A stretch of DNA of 64,000 bases, from assembly GCA_002412795.1 (NCBI GenBank), contig DHVS01000005.1, positions 1 to 64,000 on the forward strand, read 5' to 3'. The notes under the pieces were generated by a model. That model was not told where the DNA came from. It did not search any database and worked only from the letters and a program-made list of their open reading frames with translations. Shown piece after piece: positions 32,502-41,305 of the stretch. This DNA is from a bacterium UBP2_UBA5202 (GTDB lineage: Bacteria; Edwardsbacteria; AC1; EtOH8). Position 1 is the first letter of the stretch; each line of letters begins with the position of its first letter. The translations under genes were made by a program, and so were the position numbers.

Positions 32502-33983
32502 TTATTTTAATACTACGAATTTACCTTTACCCACAAGGGGGCCTGCCGTTAATCTGTAAAAATATATCCCCGCTGAAACAGTTCTTGAATTGACCCCAAT
32601 ATCGCCCAATTTAAGGCTGTGGTTCCCTGAATTTTTCAAACCCAAATTGATCCCGTCAACTTTTTGGCCGCAAATATTGTATATTTCAAGACTGGCCGGA
32701 ACAGAGCCAGAAACCCCTTGCAAGCTGTAACGGATGGTAATTTTAGCCCTTGACGGATTTGGATAGGCTGCGGCATTTAACGCAGGTTTTTCCGGTTGGT
32801 TTAACTGAACCGGATATCCTTCGACTCCCAGTTCCTGATAGCTGGTCTTTCGGGTATATATATCCCAACTGGATGAAGTGTCTCGCAGGTCCATCCAAGC
32901 GGCAAATAAATCATTCCCGGAAGCTGCCAACGCCAGGCTTTGACGGTATCTTTCCCCGACAGAAGCAGAACTGCTGAGCTTGACATTATTGCCCTCCGGC
33001 TGGTTGCAATCGTAAAAACGCTGGCAATAATTGTCCACCCAATCCCTTTCATCGGTCCAACCTACCACGAAGCGGTTGCCGGCAGACGGGATCACGGTGG
33101 GGTGCCCGCCCCAGATCAGGGTATCTTCGTTCACCGCCACATTATTGCCGACTGGGGTTCCGGTTGAATCGCAGAACTGGGTCATGATCGCCATGCCTGC
33201 AACCGTCAGACGGTTCCATGAGAGGCAGTAGTTTCCCGAATCGTTTACGGCGATTACGGGCTGAGCATAATCCAGATTGACATCGCGAGAGTTTACCCGC
33301 AGAGAATTGGTTAAGGGGTTGCCCGTTGGATCAAACCTGCGCCATAAAATATTACCGGTTTCCGACTGCCAGGTAATGGCCAAATTGCCATCGGGCTTCA
33401 TGCATATTTTGGGATCGCTCCCCGCCGAATCTCCCAACATTATGTTGCCGCCAACGGGGCTGCCCAAAGCAGAATAACTTTGCCCGTATATTTTCCATTG
33501 ATTGCGGGAATCCATCCAAACCACGGCAAAGTTCCCCTGGCTGTCGGATGCTATATCCGGGCAAAACCTTTCAGCCAGGCTGTTGTCATTGACTTTAAAG
33601 GCCGGGGTCATGGAATCCCCATTGACATCGAACAGTTGGCCATATACATCCCAGCCTTTGGAAGAATCGCCTATTTCCATCCAAACTGCGGCGTATCCCG
33701 AATTCGCTATTGTACAGATTGCCGGCAGCATCCGGTATTTTGGGGAATCCAGTTTTAAATTGCTGCCTATGGGTACCCCGGCGGTATCCAGACATTGCAG
33801 ATACAAAAAAGAGCTGTCGGAGATGTCTTCCTGCCAGATCAAAGCCGTTCCCTGCTCTCCGGAGGTAATTGCCGGCCAGCCTTGCCAGGTTTTGCCGGTA
33901 TCGTCGTTTACCTTTACGTCTGCTGAAACAGTCAAAACCGATATAGCGAAACAACTAATCAGCAAAAAATACAGCTTTTTCAT
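32502..33983 (-). CDS. Secreted repeat protein with C-terminal sorting domain
   Basis: 493 residues. A signal peptide (MKKLYFLLISCFAISVLTVSA) is followed by about six repeats of a beta-rich unit with the pattern VVWxDxR, IYGQxY and GxPVGxN (for example FVVGWTDERD). The last 90 residues are a Por-type C-terminal domain (AAYPNPSRAKITIRYSL, LEIYNICGQKV, VSAGIYFYRLT, KFVVLK) that directs export through type IX secretion in Bacteroidota. The repeats may form a beta-propeller. The GGAGG Shine-Dalgarno of this gene lies inside the end of the pilin-like gene, and the start overlaps the pilin stop by 4 bp. Function unknown. Confidence 0.78.
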   Translation of the reverse strand: MKKLYFLLISCFAISVLTVSADVKVNDDTGKTWQGWPAITSGEQGTALIWQEDISDSSFLYLQCLDTAGVPIGSNLKLDSPKYRMLPAICTIANSGYAAVWMEIGDSSKGWDVYGQLFDVNGDSMTPAFKVNDNSLAERFCPDIASDSQGNFAVVWMDSRNQWKIYGQSYSALGSPVGGNIMLGDSAGSDPKICMKPDGNLAITWQSETGNILWRRFDPTGNPLTNSLRVNSRDVNLDYAQPVIAVNDSGNYCLSWNRLTVAGMAIMTQFCDSTGTPVGNNVAVNEDTLIWGGHPTVIPSAGNRFVVGWTDERDWVDNYCQRFYDCNQPEGNNVKLSSSASVGERYRQSLALAASGNDLFAAWMDLRDTSSSWDIYTRKTSYQELGVEGYPVQLNQPEKPALNAAAYPNPSRAKITIRYSLQGVSGSVPASLEIYNICGQKVDGINLGLKNSGNHSLKLGDIGVNSRTVSAGIYFYRLTAGPLVGKGKFVVLK

Positions 33984-34498
33984 TTACCTCCCTCCTTTTT
34001 AGAGGAATAAAGCATAAATGTAATTGGCCGGTATGCTCCCATGGCAGTAATTTTATATGACGAGGCTCCCTGCCCGTCATTCACTTTATTTCCTGCTATA
34101 TCATAGGCAGCATAGTATACGCACCCGAACGGTTTTTTTGCCGGGCCGTTCTTGATGGCATCATAGCCGCTGTTGACGGGATTAACGAAAGTCGAAGGAA
34201 TGAGAGCAGTTGATGGGAACGGCTGCTTGGTGACGCCTGCTATTACATTATCGTTTCCCACCACCGAAGGGTTGGCTTGTTCTACGGTGGTATTTATACC
34301 TCCCGGATAATATCCTTCGGACTGAGTACAAAAATCCTCAGCACATAACTGCACAGTGTGCATATTGGCAATTATTGCTGTTTGCTTGGCATTTTCAGCG
34401 GAGGTTACATACTGTGAATATCCGATGGTCGCCAGCGTAAAAACAATGAACATTGATGCCAGGAATTCCAGTAACGAGAAACCTTGTTGGTTTTTCAT
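33980..34498 (-). CDS. Type IV pilin-like protein
   Basis: 172 residues. The N-terminus is a class III prepilin signal: MKNQQG then FSLLEFLASMFIVFTLATIG, with cleavage expected after Gly6 and the conserved Glu at mature position 5. The C-terminal globular part has Cys residues at FCTQ and FGCVYYA that could form a disulfide. It is probably a (pseudo)pilin of a type IV pilus or type II secretion machine. No assembly genes are in the window. It is translationally coupled to the secreted protein downstream and follows a sugar-transferase gene upstream by 22 bp. Confidence 0.85.
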   Translation of the reverse strand: MKNQQGFSLLEFLASMFIVFTLATIGYSQYVTSAENAKQTAIIANMHTVQLCAEDFCTQSEGYYPGGINTTVEQANPSVVGNDNVIAGVTKQPFPSTALIPSTFVNPVNSGYDAIKNGPAKKPFGCVYYAAYDIAGNKVNDGQGASSYKITAMGAYRPITFMLYSSKKEGGK

Positions 34499-34520
34499 GG
34501 TATTCCTTTCGCGGGTTTAC

Positions 34521-36119
34521 TTACTTTATTACCTGCAATACATAGGTGGGCGGATCGCCCTGGGCGTAAATTATCTTGTATCTTTTATCCAGCAGCGGCT
34601 GGATGGCCGGAATCAGGTATTTCTGCCCGGTGCCGCTGACCGGCTCCACCATCACGTAATCGGCCCGGTCTATCACTTTCAACACCGAGTCCCGGTTGGC
34701 GGTGAAGGGATAGCAGAAAGTTTTTCTCTGGGCTGAAAGGTAGAACAATGACGGTTTGCGGGAAACTACGATGCTGTTTTCCTGGGTATTGATATTGACC
34801 CATTCCGCGGCGGTGAAGAAACTGCGCCAGGCCGGATCATAGCCCGCCAGATGATCTCCCTTGCGGTAGGCGGACTGCATGTCCAGATTGCTGCCCCAAG
34901 AAGCGGCCGAGCTTACCAGACTGGCGGAGAAAAGAACGAGAAACAGGAGCCCCGCCAGATAGGGGCGGAGGTTTTTGCTGATCACCCCGGCCAGCGCCCG
35001 GTATCCCTGGAACAGGTACATGATGAAAAACGGCAGCACCGGCAACGCAAACCGGACATCGGTCCAGGATGAAGGCCAGAGCAGCATCAGGCCGAAATAG
35101 AAAAATATGCACCAATCGCAGGGACTGCTTTTTTTTACCAGCCGGACGATTATCCCGGCCAGCATGGGAAGACCGGTAAGCAGGAACCCCAGAAGACCAG
35201 GACCCGTTGATCCTCCAGGTTCGCCATGGGGAAACAAGGCCTGGGGGATTATGTGGCCGAAATACAGCCGGGCGTTATACCAGACCCGCTGCAGCAGTTC
35301 CAGGATCGTGACATTGCCTGATTCCACCTGATACGGATCCCGGACCAACAGCCAGTCCAGATAGCTCAAGCCGCTGCCGGCCGCCCGGTTCCGCAAAGCC
35401 CAGGGAATGCTTAAAAGCACAAAGCCGATAAACAATGCCATTGCGGCCCGGAATTTCCGCTTAATGAACAGGTAAACCACAAGACCAGCCAGCAAGGCTA
35501 TTCCGGAACTGCGGATATGGTTGGTGAAGGCCGTTGCCAGTATCAGCAGAACAAAAGTGACTTTGTCCTCCTTTTCCTCCCATCGCATCATCAGCCAGAC
35601 GGCCAGCAGCAAAAATGCCATGAACGAAAGTTCGGAAAGCACCCAGTGCGAATAATCCAGAATGACCGGGTTGACCGCGCACAAAGCGGTCACCGCAGCA
35701 GCCAGCAGCGCCCCCTGGCGGCGCAATATCAGCCATAGCATCGCCAGCCCGGCCAAAGCCGACAAAAATGGAATGAGTTTATACCAGGGGTAGGCCGTTC
35801 TCAGCAGGGAGACCGGAGCCAGCAGCAGCGGGAAACCGAACGGATAGAGGGTATTATATACTTCGCCCGGGGTCCATATCTCAGTCATCCCTTTATTGCT
35901 GGCCAGTGCCTGGGAAAGCAGCACGTAGTTGGCATTGTCCCCGCCCACAAAGGGCTTGGGATCAAATGACAGCCCGGCCAGGATGACAAATGCCGTTACA
36001 ATGGCGGATAGTATCCACCATTGCCATTGCTCCGCCCATCCGTTTAACTTGGATGGCCAGGGTTCGGTATTTATCCGGGCAGAAACTGGCGCTGATCTTT
36101 TCTTTTCTTTTCTTTTCAT
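34521..36119 (-). CDS. GT-C fold membrane glycosyltransferase, ArnT/PMT-like
   Basis: 532 residues with 11-13 predicted membrane helices and a periplasmic C-terminal part, like ArnT and GT39/GT83 enzymes. After helix 1 comes an extracellular loop with GGDNANYVLLSQALA, the equivalent of the catalytic acidic motif of GT-C enzymes. Such enzymes take a sugar from a polyprenyl phosphate and transfer it to lipid A, glycan or protein on the outside. The GT2 enzyme and the Ugd/UXS pair nearby would supply the donor. The N-terminus is basic (MKRKEKKRSAPVSAR). It lies 20 bp after the methyltransferase gene. Acceptor unknown. Confidence 0.78.
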   Translation of the reverse strand: MKRKEKKRSAPVSARINTEPWPSKLNGWAEQWQWWILSAIVTAFVILAGLSFDPKPFVGGDNANYVLLSQALASNKGMTEIWTPGEVYNTLYPFGFPLLLAPVSLLRTAYPWYKLIPFLSALAGLAMLWLILRRQGALLAAAVTALCAVNPVILDYSHWVLSELSFMAFLLLAVWLMMRWEEKEDKVTFVLLILATAFTNHIRSSGIALLAGLVVYLFIKRKFRAAMALFIGFVLLSIPWALRNRAAGSGLSYLDWLLVRDPYQVESGNVTILELLQRVWYNARLYFGHIIPQALFPHGEPGGSTGPGLLGFLLTGLPMLAGIIVRLVKKSSPCDWCIFFYFGLMLLWPSSWTDVRFALPVLPFFIMYLFQGYRALAGVISKNLRPYLAGLLFLVLFSASLVSSAASWGSNLDMQSAYRKGDHLAGYDPAWRSFFTAAEWVNINTQENSIVVSRKPSLFYLSAQRKTFCYPFTANRDSVLKVIDRADYVMVEPVSGTGQKYLIPAIQPLLDKRYKIIYAQGDPPTYVLQVIK

Positions 36120-36138
36120 CGGTCTGGTTGTCCTGAGA

Positions 36139-36729
36139 TCATTTGGCGGCCCTGGCCCACAGGTTCAAACCCATTTCAAAATAACCGGTTTCGACCCGCT
36201 CAAACCCGGCCGTTTCCAGCAAAGTTTTGATCTTCTTCCGGCTGAATGTATCTTTGTGTTCGTTGATCTCCTCGGGGCTTACCAGATGCATCCCGGCCAT
36301 CACCCGCAGTAATTTGTCGCTCCAGGAAGCAGGCGTGGTAAGTATGATCTGCCCCCCGGGCTGAAGCAGGCGACGAATATCCTTTAAAATGGCGACGACC
36401 TCACCTGGCTCCATGTGTTCGATGACCGCCAGCATGGTGACCACGCTGAAATACCCGTCGGCATAGGGCAGGCGTTGTCCCCGGCCGGCATTGACCGTCT
36501 GGTAATTGATCCCCTGAGCGCCCTGGATCCGGGTTATCTGATCAACTCCGTGTTTTTCGGCAAACCGGGTGGACAGCAGGAAAAGGGGTTCGCTTCCGCA
36601 GCCTATGTCCAAGATCCTCCCGGTCCGCAGGTCATCATCGATAAGTCCCTCGGCCATGGCCGCTCTTTTTTGGGCCAGAAATCTTTCCAGCAGGCCGTGC
36701 CCCCGGGTCGGTTTGGTTATCGCTGCCAT
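36139..36729 (-). CDS. SAM-dependent methyltransferase, class I
   Basis: 196 residues with a Rossmann-type methyltransferase core: GRILDIGCGSEPLF is motif I, HGVDQITRIQ and FSVVTMLAVIEHMEPGE are motifs II and IV, and GGQIILTTPA is the post-motif. It belongs to the Methyltransf_11 type and acts on small molecules or sugars. It sits between the GT-C enzyme and the DPM1-like GT2 in the surface-sugar group, so a role in sugar or lipid-glycan modification is likely but not shown. The substrate cannot be read. It ends 4 bp before the GT2 gene starts its own coding end. Confidence 0.82.
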   Translation of the reverse strand: MAAITKPTRGHGLLERFLAQKRAAMAEGLIDDDLRTGRILDIGCGSEPLFLLSTRFAEKHGVDQITRIQGAQGINYQTVNAGRGQRLPYADGYFSVVTMLAVIEHMEPGEVVAILKDIRRLLQPGGQIILTTPASWSDKLLRVMAGMHLVSPEEINEHKDTFSRKKIKTLLETAGFERVETGYFEMGLNLWARAAK

Positions 36730-36733
36730 CGGT

Positions 36734-37417
36734 CTAATCGGTAAAGCGGAATTTGATCAGCGCCCAGATGGCTGGAAACACGTCCTTGATCCCTATCTTC
36801 TTGCCTTCCTGATAATCCCTGCCGTCGTAGGTGATGGGAGTCTCATATACCCTCAGCTTCCGGTTCTTGAATATCTTGGCTGTTATCTCCGGCTCGATGT
36901 CGAACCGGTTGGATCTCAGTTCCAGGTTTTTCAACACCTCGGACCTGAATACCTTGTAACAGGTCTCCATGTCGGTCAGCATGGTGTTATAAAGGACATT
37001 GGTGAAGGCCGTCAGGAATTTGTTGCCCAGATAGTGCCAAACCATGAACACCCGGTGAGTGCCGTAGAATCTGGAGCCGTAAACCACGTCGGCCGCGCCC
37101 CGGACGATCGGCTCAATCAGTTTGGGGTATTCCTCGGGGGAGTATTCCAAATCGGCATCCTGGATGATCACTATGTCCCCGGTGCATTCCCGGATCCCGG
37201 TGCGGATGCCGGCCCCTTTGCCCAGGTTGTGGGGATGATACGTTATCTTGATCCCCAGTTTCCCCTCGTATGTTTTCAGGATTTCCCGGGTACCGTCGGT
37301 GGAGAAATCGTCCACTATCACCAGTTCCTTTTCCACCGGGACATCCATGACCCGGGAAATTATTTTTTCGATGGTGGCCTTTTCGTTATAGACCGGCATA
37401 ATCACGGAAAGTCTCAT
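36734..37417 (-). CDS. Glycosyltransferase family 2, DPM1-like
   Basis: 227 residues, GT-A domain only, with no membrane helices. VIMPVYNEKATIEKI, VDDFSTDGTREIL and IIQDADLEYSPEEYPKL are the nucleotide-sugar and metal motifs of dolichyl/polyprenyl-phosphate sugar synthases. It has the RxxR-type segment ITYDGRDYQEGKKIGIKD near the end. It overlaps the epimerase gene by 4 bp, so it is translated with it. It probably attaches the module's sugar to a polyprenyl carrier, but a second GT2 of this kind is at 31.5-32.5 kb and the two cannot be ranked. Confidence 0.87.
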   Translation of the reverse strand: MRLSVIMPVYNEKATIEKIISRVMDVPVEKELVIVDDFSTDGTREILKTYEGKLGIKITYHPHNLGKGAGIRTGIRECTGDIVIIQDADLEYSPEEYPKLIEPIVRGAADVVYGSRFYGTHRVFMVWHYLGNKFLTAFTNVLYNTMLTDMETCYKVFRSEVLKNLELRSNRFDIEPEITAKIFKNRKLRVYETPITYDGRDYQEGKKIGIKDVFPAIWALIKFRFTD

Positions 37418-38349
37418 TTACCCTCCTTTTTGGCGAACCACTCTATGGTCCGCTTTATCCCCTCTTCAAAGCCGACTTTCGGCTCCCAGTTCAGCGCCTG
37501 CCGGGCCCGGCTGATGTCGGGCCTTCTTACTTTTGGATCATCGGCCGGCAGGGGCTTATGTTCGATCGGGGCCTTGGTGCCGGTGAACTTTTGAATGGCC
37601 CGGGCGAATTCCAGAATTGACATCTCGTGGGGATTGCCCATATTCATGGGCTGATGTTCGGCAGACTTCATGGTCAAATAAATACCCTCGATCAGGTCCG
37701 AGACATAGCAGAAACTGCGGGTCTGACTGCCGTCGCCGAATACCGTCAGCGGGCGGTTATTCAGGGATTGGTCTATCAGGGCCGGCACCACCCGGCCGTC
37801 GTTCAGACGCATCCGCGGTCCGTAGGTATTGAAGATCCTGACGATCCTGGTATCGATCTGATGAAACCGGTGATAGGCCATGGTCAGGGCCTCGGCATAG
37901 CGCTTGGATTCGTCGTAGACGCTGCGGGGCCCGATGGGATTGACGTTGCCCCAGTAATCCTCGCTCTGGGGGTGCACCAGGGGATCGCCGTAAACCTCGG
38001 AGGTGGAGGTCAAAAGGAACCCGGCCTTCTTCTCCCGGGCCAGCTCCAGCAGGTTATGCACGCCGTAAGACCCCACCAGCAGTATCTCCAAGGGTATCTT
38101 CACGAAGTCAACGGGGCTGGCCGGAGAGGCCAGGTCGAGGATGAAATCCACCGGTCCCTCGATCCGGAACGGCTTGGTGATATCCTGCCGGATGAAACTG
38201 AAATCACTCCTGCCCTGCAGATGGCCGATGTTATCCAGGCTTCCGGTGATCAGGTTGTCCAATGCAATGACCTGATGGCCCTCGGCCAGCAGACGGTCGC
38301 ACAGGTGGGAGCCTAAAAAGCCCGCCCCTCCGGCTGCCAGGATCCTCAT
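37414..38349 (-). CDS. NAD-dependent epimerase, UDP-xylose synthase-like
   Basis: 311 residues. The NAD motif GGAGFLGSHL is at the N-terminus and the catalytic YxxxK is in SVYDESKRYAEAL. It matches UDP-glucuronic acid decarboxylase (UXS), which forms UDP-xylose: the LTSTSEVYGDPLVHPQ, EDYWGNVNPIGPRS and RIFNTYGPRMRLNDGRV segments are typical. It overlaps ugd by 4 bp, and Ugd would make its substrate. The gene order supports UXS over a C4-epimerase. Symbol not assigned. Confidence 0.88.
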   Translation of the reverse strand: MRILAAGGAGFLGSHLCDRLLAEGHQVIALDNLITGSLDNIGHLQGRSDFSFIRQDITKPFRIEGPVDFILDLASPASPVDFVKIPLEILLVGSYGVHNLLELAREKKAGFLLTSTSEVYGDPLVHPQSEDYWGNVNPIGPRSVYDESKRYAEALTMAYHRFHQIDTRIVRIFNTYGPRMRLNDGRVVPALIDQSLNNRPLTVFGDGSQTRSFCYVSDLIEGIYLTMKSAEHQPMNMGNPHEMSILEFARAIQKFTGTKAPIEHKPLPADDPKVRRPDISRARQALNWEPKVGFEEGIKRTIEWFAKKEGK

Positions 38350-39629
38350 CTTCCGATCCCCTTGTAAGTGAAGCCCATTTCCTTCATTCTGACCGGGTCG
38401 AAGATATTACGCCCGTCCACTATGGCCGGCACTTTCAGCAATGATTTGACTTTGGCCAGGTCCATCTTTTTAAACTCGTCCCACTCGGTGACTATGGCCA
38501 GGCAGTCGGCATCCTTGGCCACATCGTAGGGATTGTCGCAGTATTGGACATCCTTCAGCACCTGCCGGGCCCGGTCCATGGACACCGGATCGTAGGCCTT
38601 GACCCTGGCTCCGTCCCTCTGCAGGGCCTCGATGATCTCGATGGACGGGGCGAAGCGCATGTCATCGGTGTTGGGCTTAAAGGCCAGCCCCAGGATGCCG
38701 ATGGTCTTGCCCGAGATGTTCCACACCGTCTCTTCTATCTTTTTGACGAAGTTCATCTTCTGCCGGTCGTTGATCCCCTCCACCTCCTTCAGCAGTTTGA
38801 AATCGTAGCCCAGTTTTTCCGAGATCCGGATGAAGGCCTGCAGGTCCTTGGGAAAGCAGAACCCGCCGAAACCTATGCCGGCGTTCAGAAAGCTCCGGCC
38901 GATCCTTTTGTCCAGCCCCATGCCGTGGGCCACCTGTTCCACATTGGCCCCCGATTTTTCGCAGATCACCGAGACCGCGTTGATGAAGGAGATCTTCATG
39001 GCCAGGAAGGAATTGGAGGCGTGCTTGATCAGTTCCGAGCTCTGGATGTCGGTGGCCACGACGGGGCAGCCCAGCGGGCTGTACAGTTCCATCAGCATTT
39101 TCTTGGCCCGCTCCGAGTCGGTGCCGAACACCACCCGGTCGGGCTTTAAGGAATCTTCGATGGCCGTGCCCTCCCTCAGGAATTCCGGGTTGGAGGCCAC
39201 GTCAAATTCCACTTGGTTGGCGTTGTTCTGGGCCATGGTCCGTTTGACCTGGTCGCCGGTCTGCACCGGCACGGTGGACTTCTCCACCACCAGTTTGTAG
39301 CTTTTCATCCGGCGGGCCACGGTGGCGGCCACTGTCTCCACCGCCGAAAGATCGGCTTCCCCGTTGGGCCGGGGCGGGGTGCCCACCGCGATGAAGATGA
39401 TGTCCGAGCGGTCGGTGGCCTCCTCGATGGAAGTGGTGAATGACAGGCGGGCCAGATTTTTATCCATCAACTCTTTGAGGCCCGGCTCATAGATGGGTAT
39501 CTGCCCCTTTTTGAGCATGTCTATCTTGGCGGCATCATTATCCACGCAGATTACCTGATGTCCCCATTCGGCGAAACAAACCCCGGAGACCAGGCCCACA
39601 TATCCGGTCCCCACCACTGCTAACTTCAT
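38346..39629 (-). CDS. ugd: UDP-glucose 6-dehydrogenase
   Basis: 427 residues. It oxidises UDP-glucose to UDP-glucuronate with two NAD+. The Rossmann motif VVGTGYVGLVSGVCFAEWGH is at the start, the catalytic cysteine is in GFGGFCFPKDLQAF, and the C-terminal UDP-binding part (LGLAFKPNTDDMR, EIIEAL) is intact. It is 37 bp from the GGDEF gene and is the first step of the sugar module. Ugd feeding a UXS-like enzyme and then polyprenyl transfer is the same logic as in the ArnA/C/T and xylose pathways. Confidence 0.95.
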   Translation of the reverse strand: MKLAVVGTGYVGLVSGVCFAEWGHQVICVDNDAAKIDMLKKGQIPIYEPGLKELMDKNLARLSFTTSIEEATDRSDIIFIAVGTPPRPNGEADLSAVETVAATVARRMKSYKLVVEKSTVPVQTGDQVKRTMAQNNANQVEFDVASNPEFLREGTAIEDSLKPDRVVFGTDSERAKKMLMELYSPLGCPVVATDIQSSELIKHASNSFLAMKISFINAVSVICEKSGANVEQVAHGMGLDKRIGRSFLNAGIGFGGFCFPKDLQAFIRISEKLGYDFKLLKEVEGINDRQKMNFVKKIEETVWNISGKTIGILGLAFKPNTDDMRFAPSIEIIEALQRDGARVKAYDPVSMDRARQVLKDVQYCDNPYDVAKDADCLAIVTEWDEFKKMDLAKVKSLLKVPAIVDGRNIFDPVRMKEMGFTYKGIGR

Positions 39630-39666
39630 GATCTTCTCCCGGTTTTATATTGAATGATTTATTTGT

Positions 39667-41289
39667 TTATTTTTTGTGTTTTGACCCGCTGGCCAGGCTT
39701 ATTTTATCCCGGTCCCAGCAAGCCACCCTGTTCTTGCCCTGCTCTTTGGCAAAGTACATGGCCTGGTCGGCCTTTTCGATCAACTCCCGGCCGTCTTTGG
39801 CGTCGCCGGGAAAACAAGCCACCCCCAGGCTGGCCGAAAGTTTTTTCCCGTCGGGACGGGTCTGGGCAAATTCCGTCCCGTAGATGGAAAGCCTGATGGC
39901 CTCGGCGGCCCGGCAGGCGCTGGCCCTGTCAGTATTTTTAATGATCACCGCGAATTCGTCACCGCCATAGCGGCAGATCACCGGGGATTGTCCATCCAGG
40001 GCCGAGCCGATTATTCCGCCCAGCCTTTTCAGGATCTCGCTTCCCTTGAGGTGCCCGAATACATCGTTATATTCCTTGAAGTGGTCCAGGTCCATCCAGA
40101 TCAGGGACAGGGGATGCTGTTTATCATCCTTCAGCAGCAGCACCAGTTCATCCCAGAAATAACGATAATTGTAAAGACCGGTCAGGCCGTCGGTGGTAGC
40201 CTCCCGCTCCTTCTCCTCCATGATACCGGCGTTTTCCAGGGCCAGGGCCGCGTAATCGGCGATCAGTTTTAGGGCCGAAAGTTCGCCCGGGGTGAATTCC
40301 CTTTTGCCCTTGACCTCGGAGAGGTTGATCACCCCCAGCCTTTTTTCCCGGACCATCAGCGGCACCACCAGCATGGAATGCACCTTGTCGTATCCCTTGG
40401 GGGAGGGCACGAACATCGGCTCCAGGTCGGTGTCGGGCACGTTTTTGGGGATCCCGGTCCGCAGCACTTCACCGGCCAGGCCCTGGTCCGATCTCAGCCG
40501 CAGTTTGCCCACCATCCCGGCCCTCATCCCCCGGGCGGCCCGCAGCACCAGTTCACCGGTCCCGAAATCCAACAGGAGAATTGAACAGCGGTCGGACTTT
40601 ACGATATCCTCGATGGCATCCAGGGTCAGCCCCAGGGTTTCCTCGATGTTCTTTGATGAGGAGATCAGGGCCCCGATCCCGAACATGGCCACCGACTGGA
40701 TGTTGGAGGCGGTACGGGTCAGCTCATCCGCCGCCCGGCTCAGCTCCCGATGCCGAAGACGCCAGAGTTTCTGCTGATCGGAGATGAAGCCGGCCCAAAA
40801 AGCTGTCAGGGAAAGCAGTCCGATCTTAAAGAACAGGTCGTACAGGAACAATTGATCTAATGCCAGTTCCCGGCGTAATAACAGTACGGCAAAATACAGT
40901 ATGATCGAAGCGCCTGCCGTTTTAAGAGCCCCCTGGCGGCTCCCCAGCAGGGCCGCCCAGATCACCGCCAGGTAATAGAGATAGAAGAACTGGCTGCGGC
41001 TGCCTCCGGTAAAAGCTATCAGCAGAGTGGCAAACGCCAGATCAAAGGCCAGGGTGATGGGCCGGCGCCTTAGGACATCAAAGACCTTGGCCCCGGCCAG
41101 GATTATCAGCAGGTTGTAGACCGCCGCCAGAGCAAGAACCACCACCAACCCCAGCCCGCTGTAATCCAGCTGCTCGGGGTGCACAACTGTCAGCAGCACC
41201 GCCAGGAACAGCACCGCCCAGCGCACCCAAGACGACATCACCTCCAGGTGCCGCTGATCCCTGTTTATGTCAGGCTGTTTTTTGGGCAT
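39667..41289 (-). CDS. Membrane-bound GAF-GGDEF diguanylate cyclase
   Basis: 540 residues from the ATG at 41289 (the frame extends 13 codons further, into the next gene). Residues 25-190 contain about six membrane helices, residues 235-385 are a GAF domain (IVKSDRCSILLLDF, SMLVVPLMVREKRLGVINL), and 390-535 form a GGDEF domain. The active-site loop is RYGGDEF and other marks are TDGLTGLYNYRYF and WMDLDHFKEYND, so it should make c-di-GMP. The RxxD inhibitory site normally placed just upstream is not there (Gly-Gln-Ser-Pro), so feedback may be weak. Sensing is probably through the GAF or membrane part. It lies close to the surface-sugar genes, which c-di-GMP often controls. Confidence 0.9.
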   Translation of the reverse strand: MPKKQPDINRDQRHLEVMSSWVRWAVLFLAVLLTVVHPEQLDYSGLGLVVVLALAAVYNLLIILAGAKVFDVLRRRPITLAFDLAFATLLIAFTGGSRSQFFYLYYLAVIWAALLGSRQGALKTAGASIILYFAVLLLRRELALDQLFLYDLFFKIGLLSLTAFWAGFISDQQKLWRLRHRELSRAADELTRTASNIQSVAMFGIGALISSSKNIEETLGLTLDAIEDIVKSDRCSILLLDFGTGELVLRAARGMRAGMVGKLRLRSDQGLAGEVLRTGIPKNVPDTDLEPMFVPSPKGYDKVHSMLVVPLMVREKRLGVINLSEVKGKREFTPGELSALKLIADYAALALENAGIMEEKEREATTDGLTGLYNYRYFWDELVLLLKDDKQHPLSLIWMDLDHFKEYNDVFGHLKGSEILKRLGGIIGSALDGQSPVICRYGGDEFAVIIKNTDRASACRAAEAIRLSIYGTEFAQTRPDGKKLSASLGVACFPGDAKDGRELIEKADQAMYFAKEQGKNRVACWDRDKISLASGSKHKK

Positions 41290-41305
41290 CAAAATTAACC
41301 GGTTT

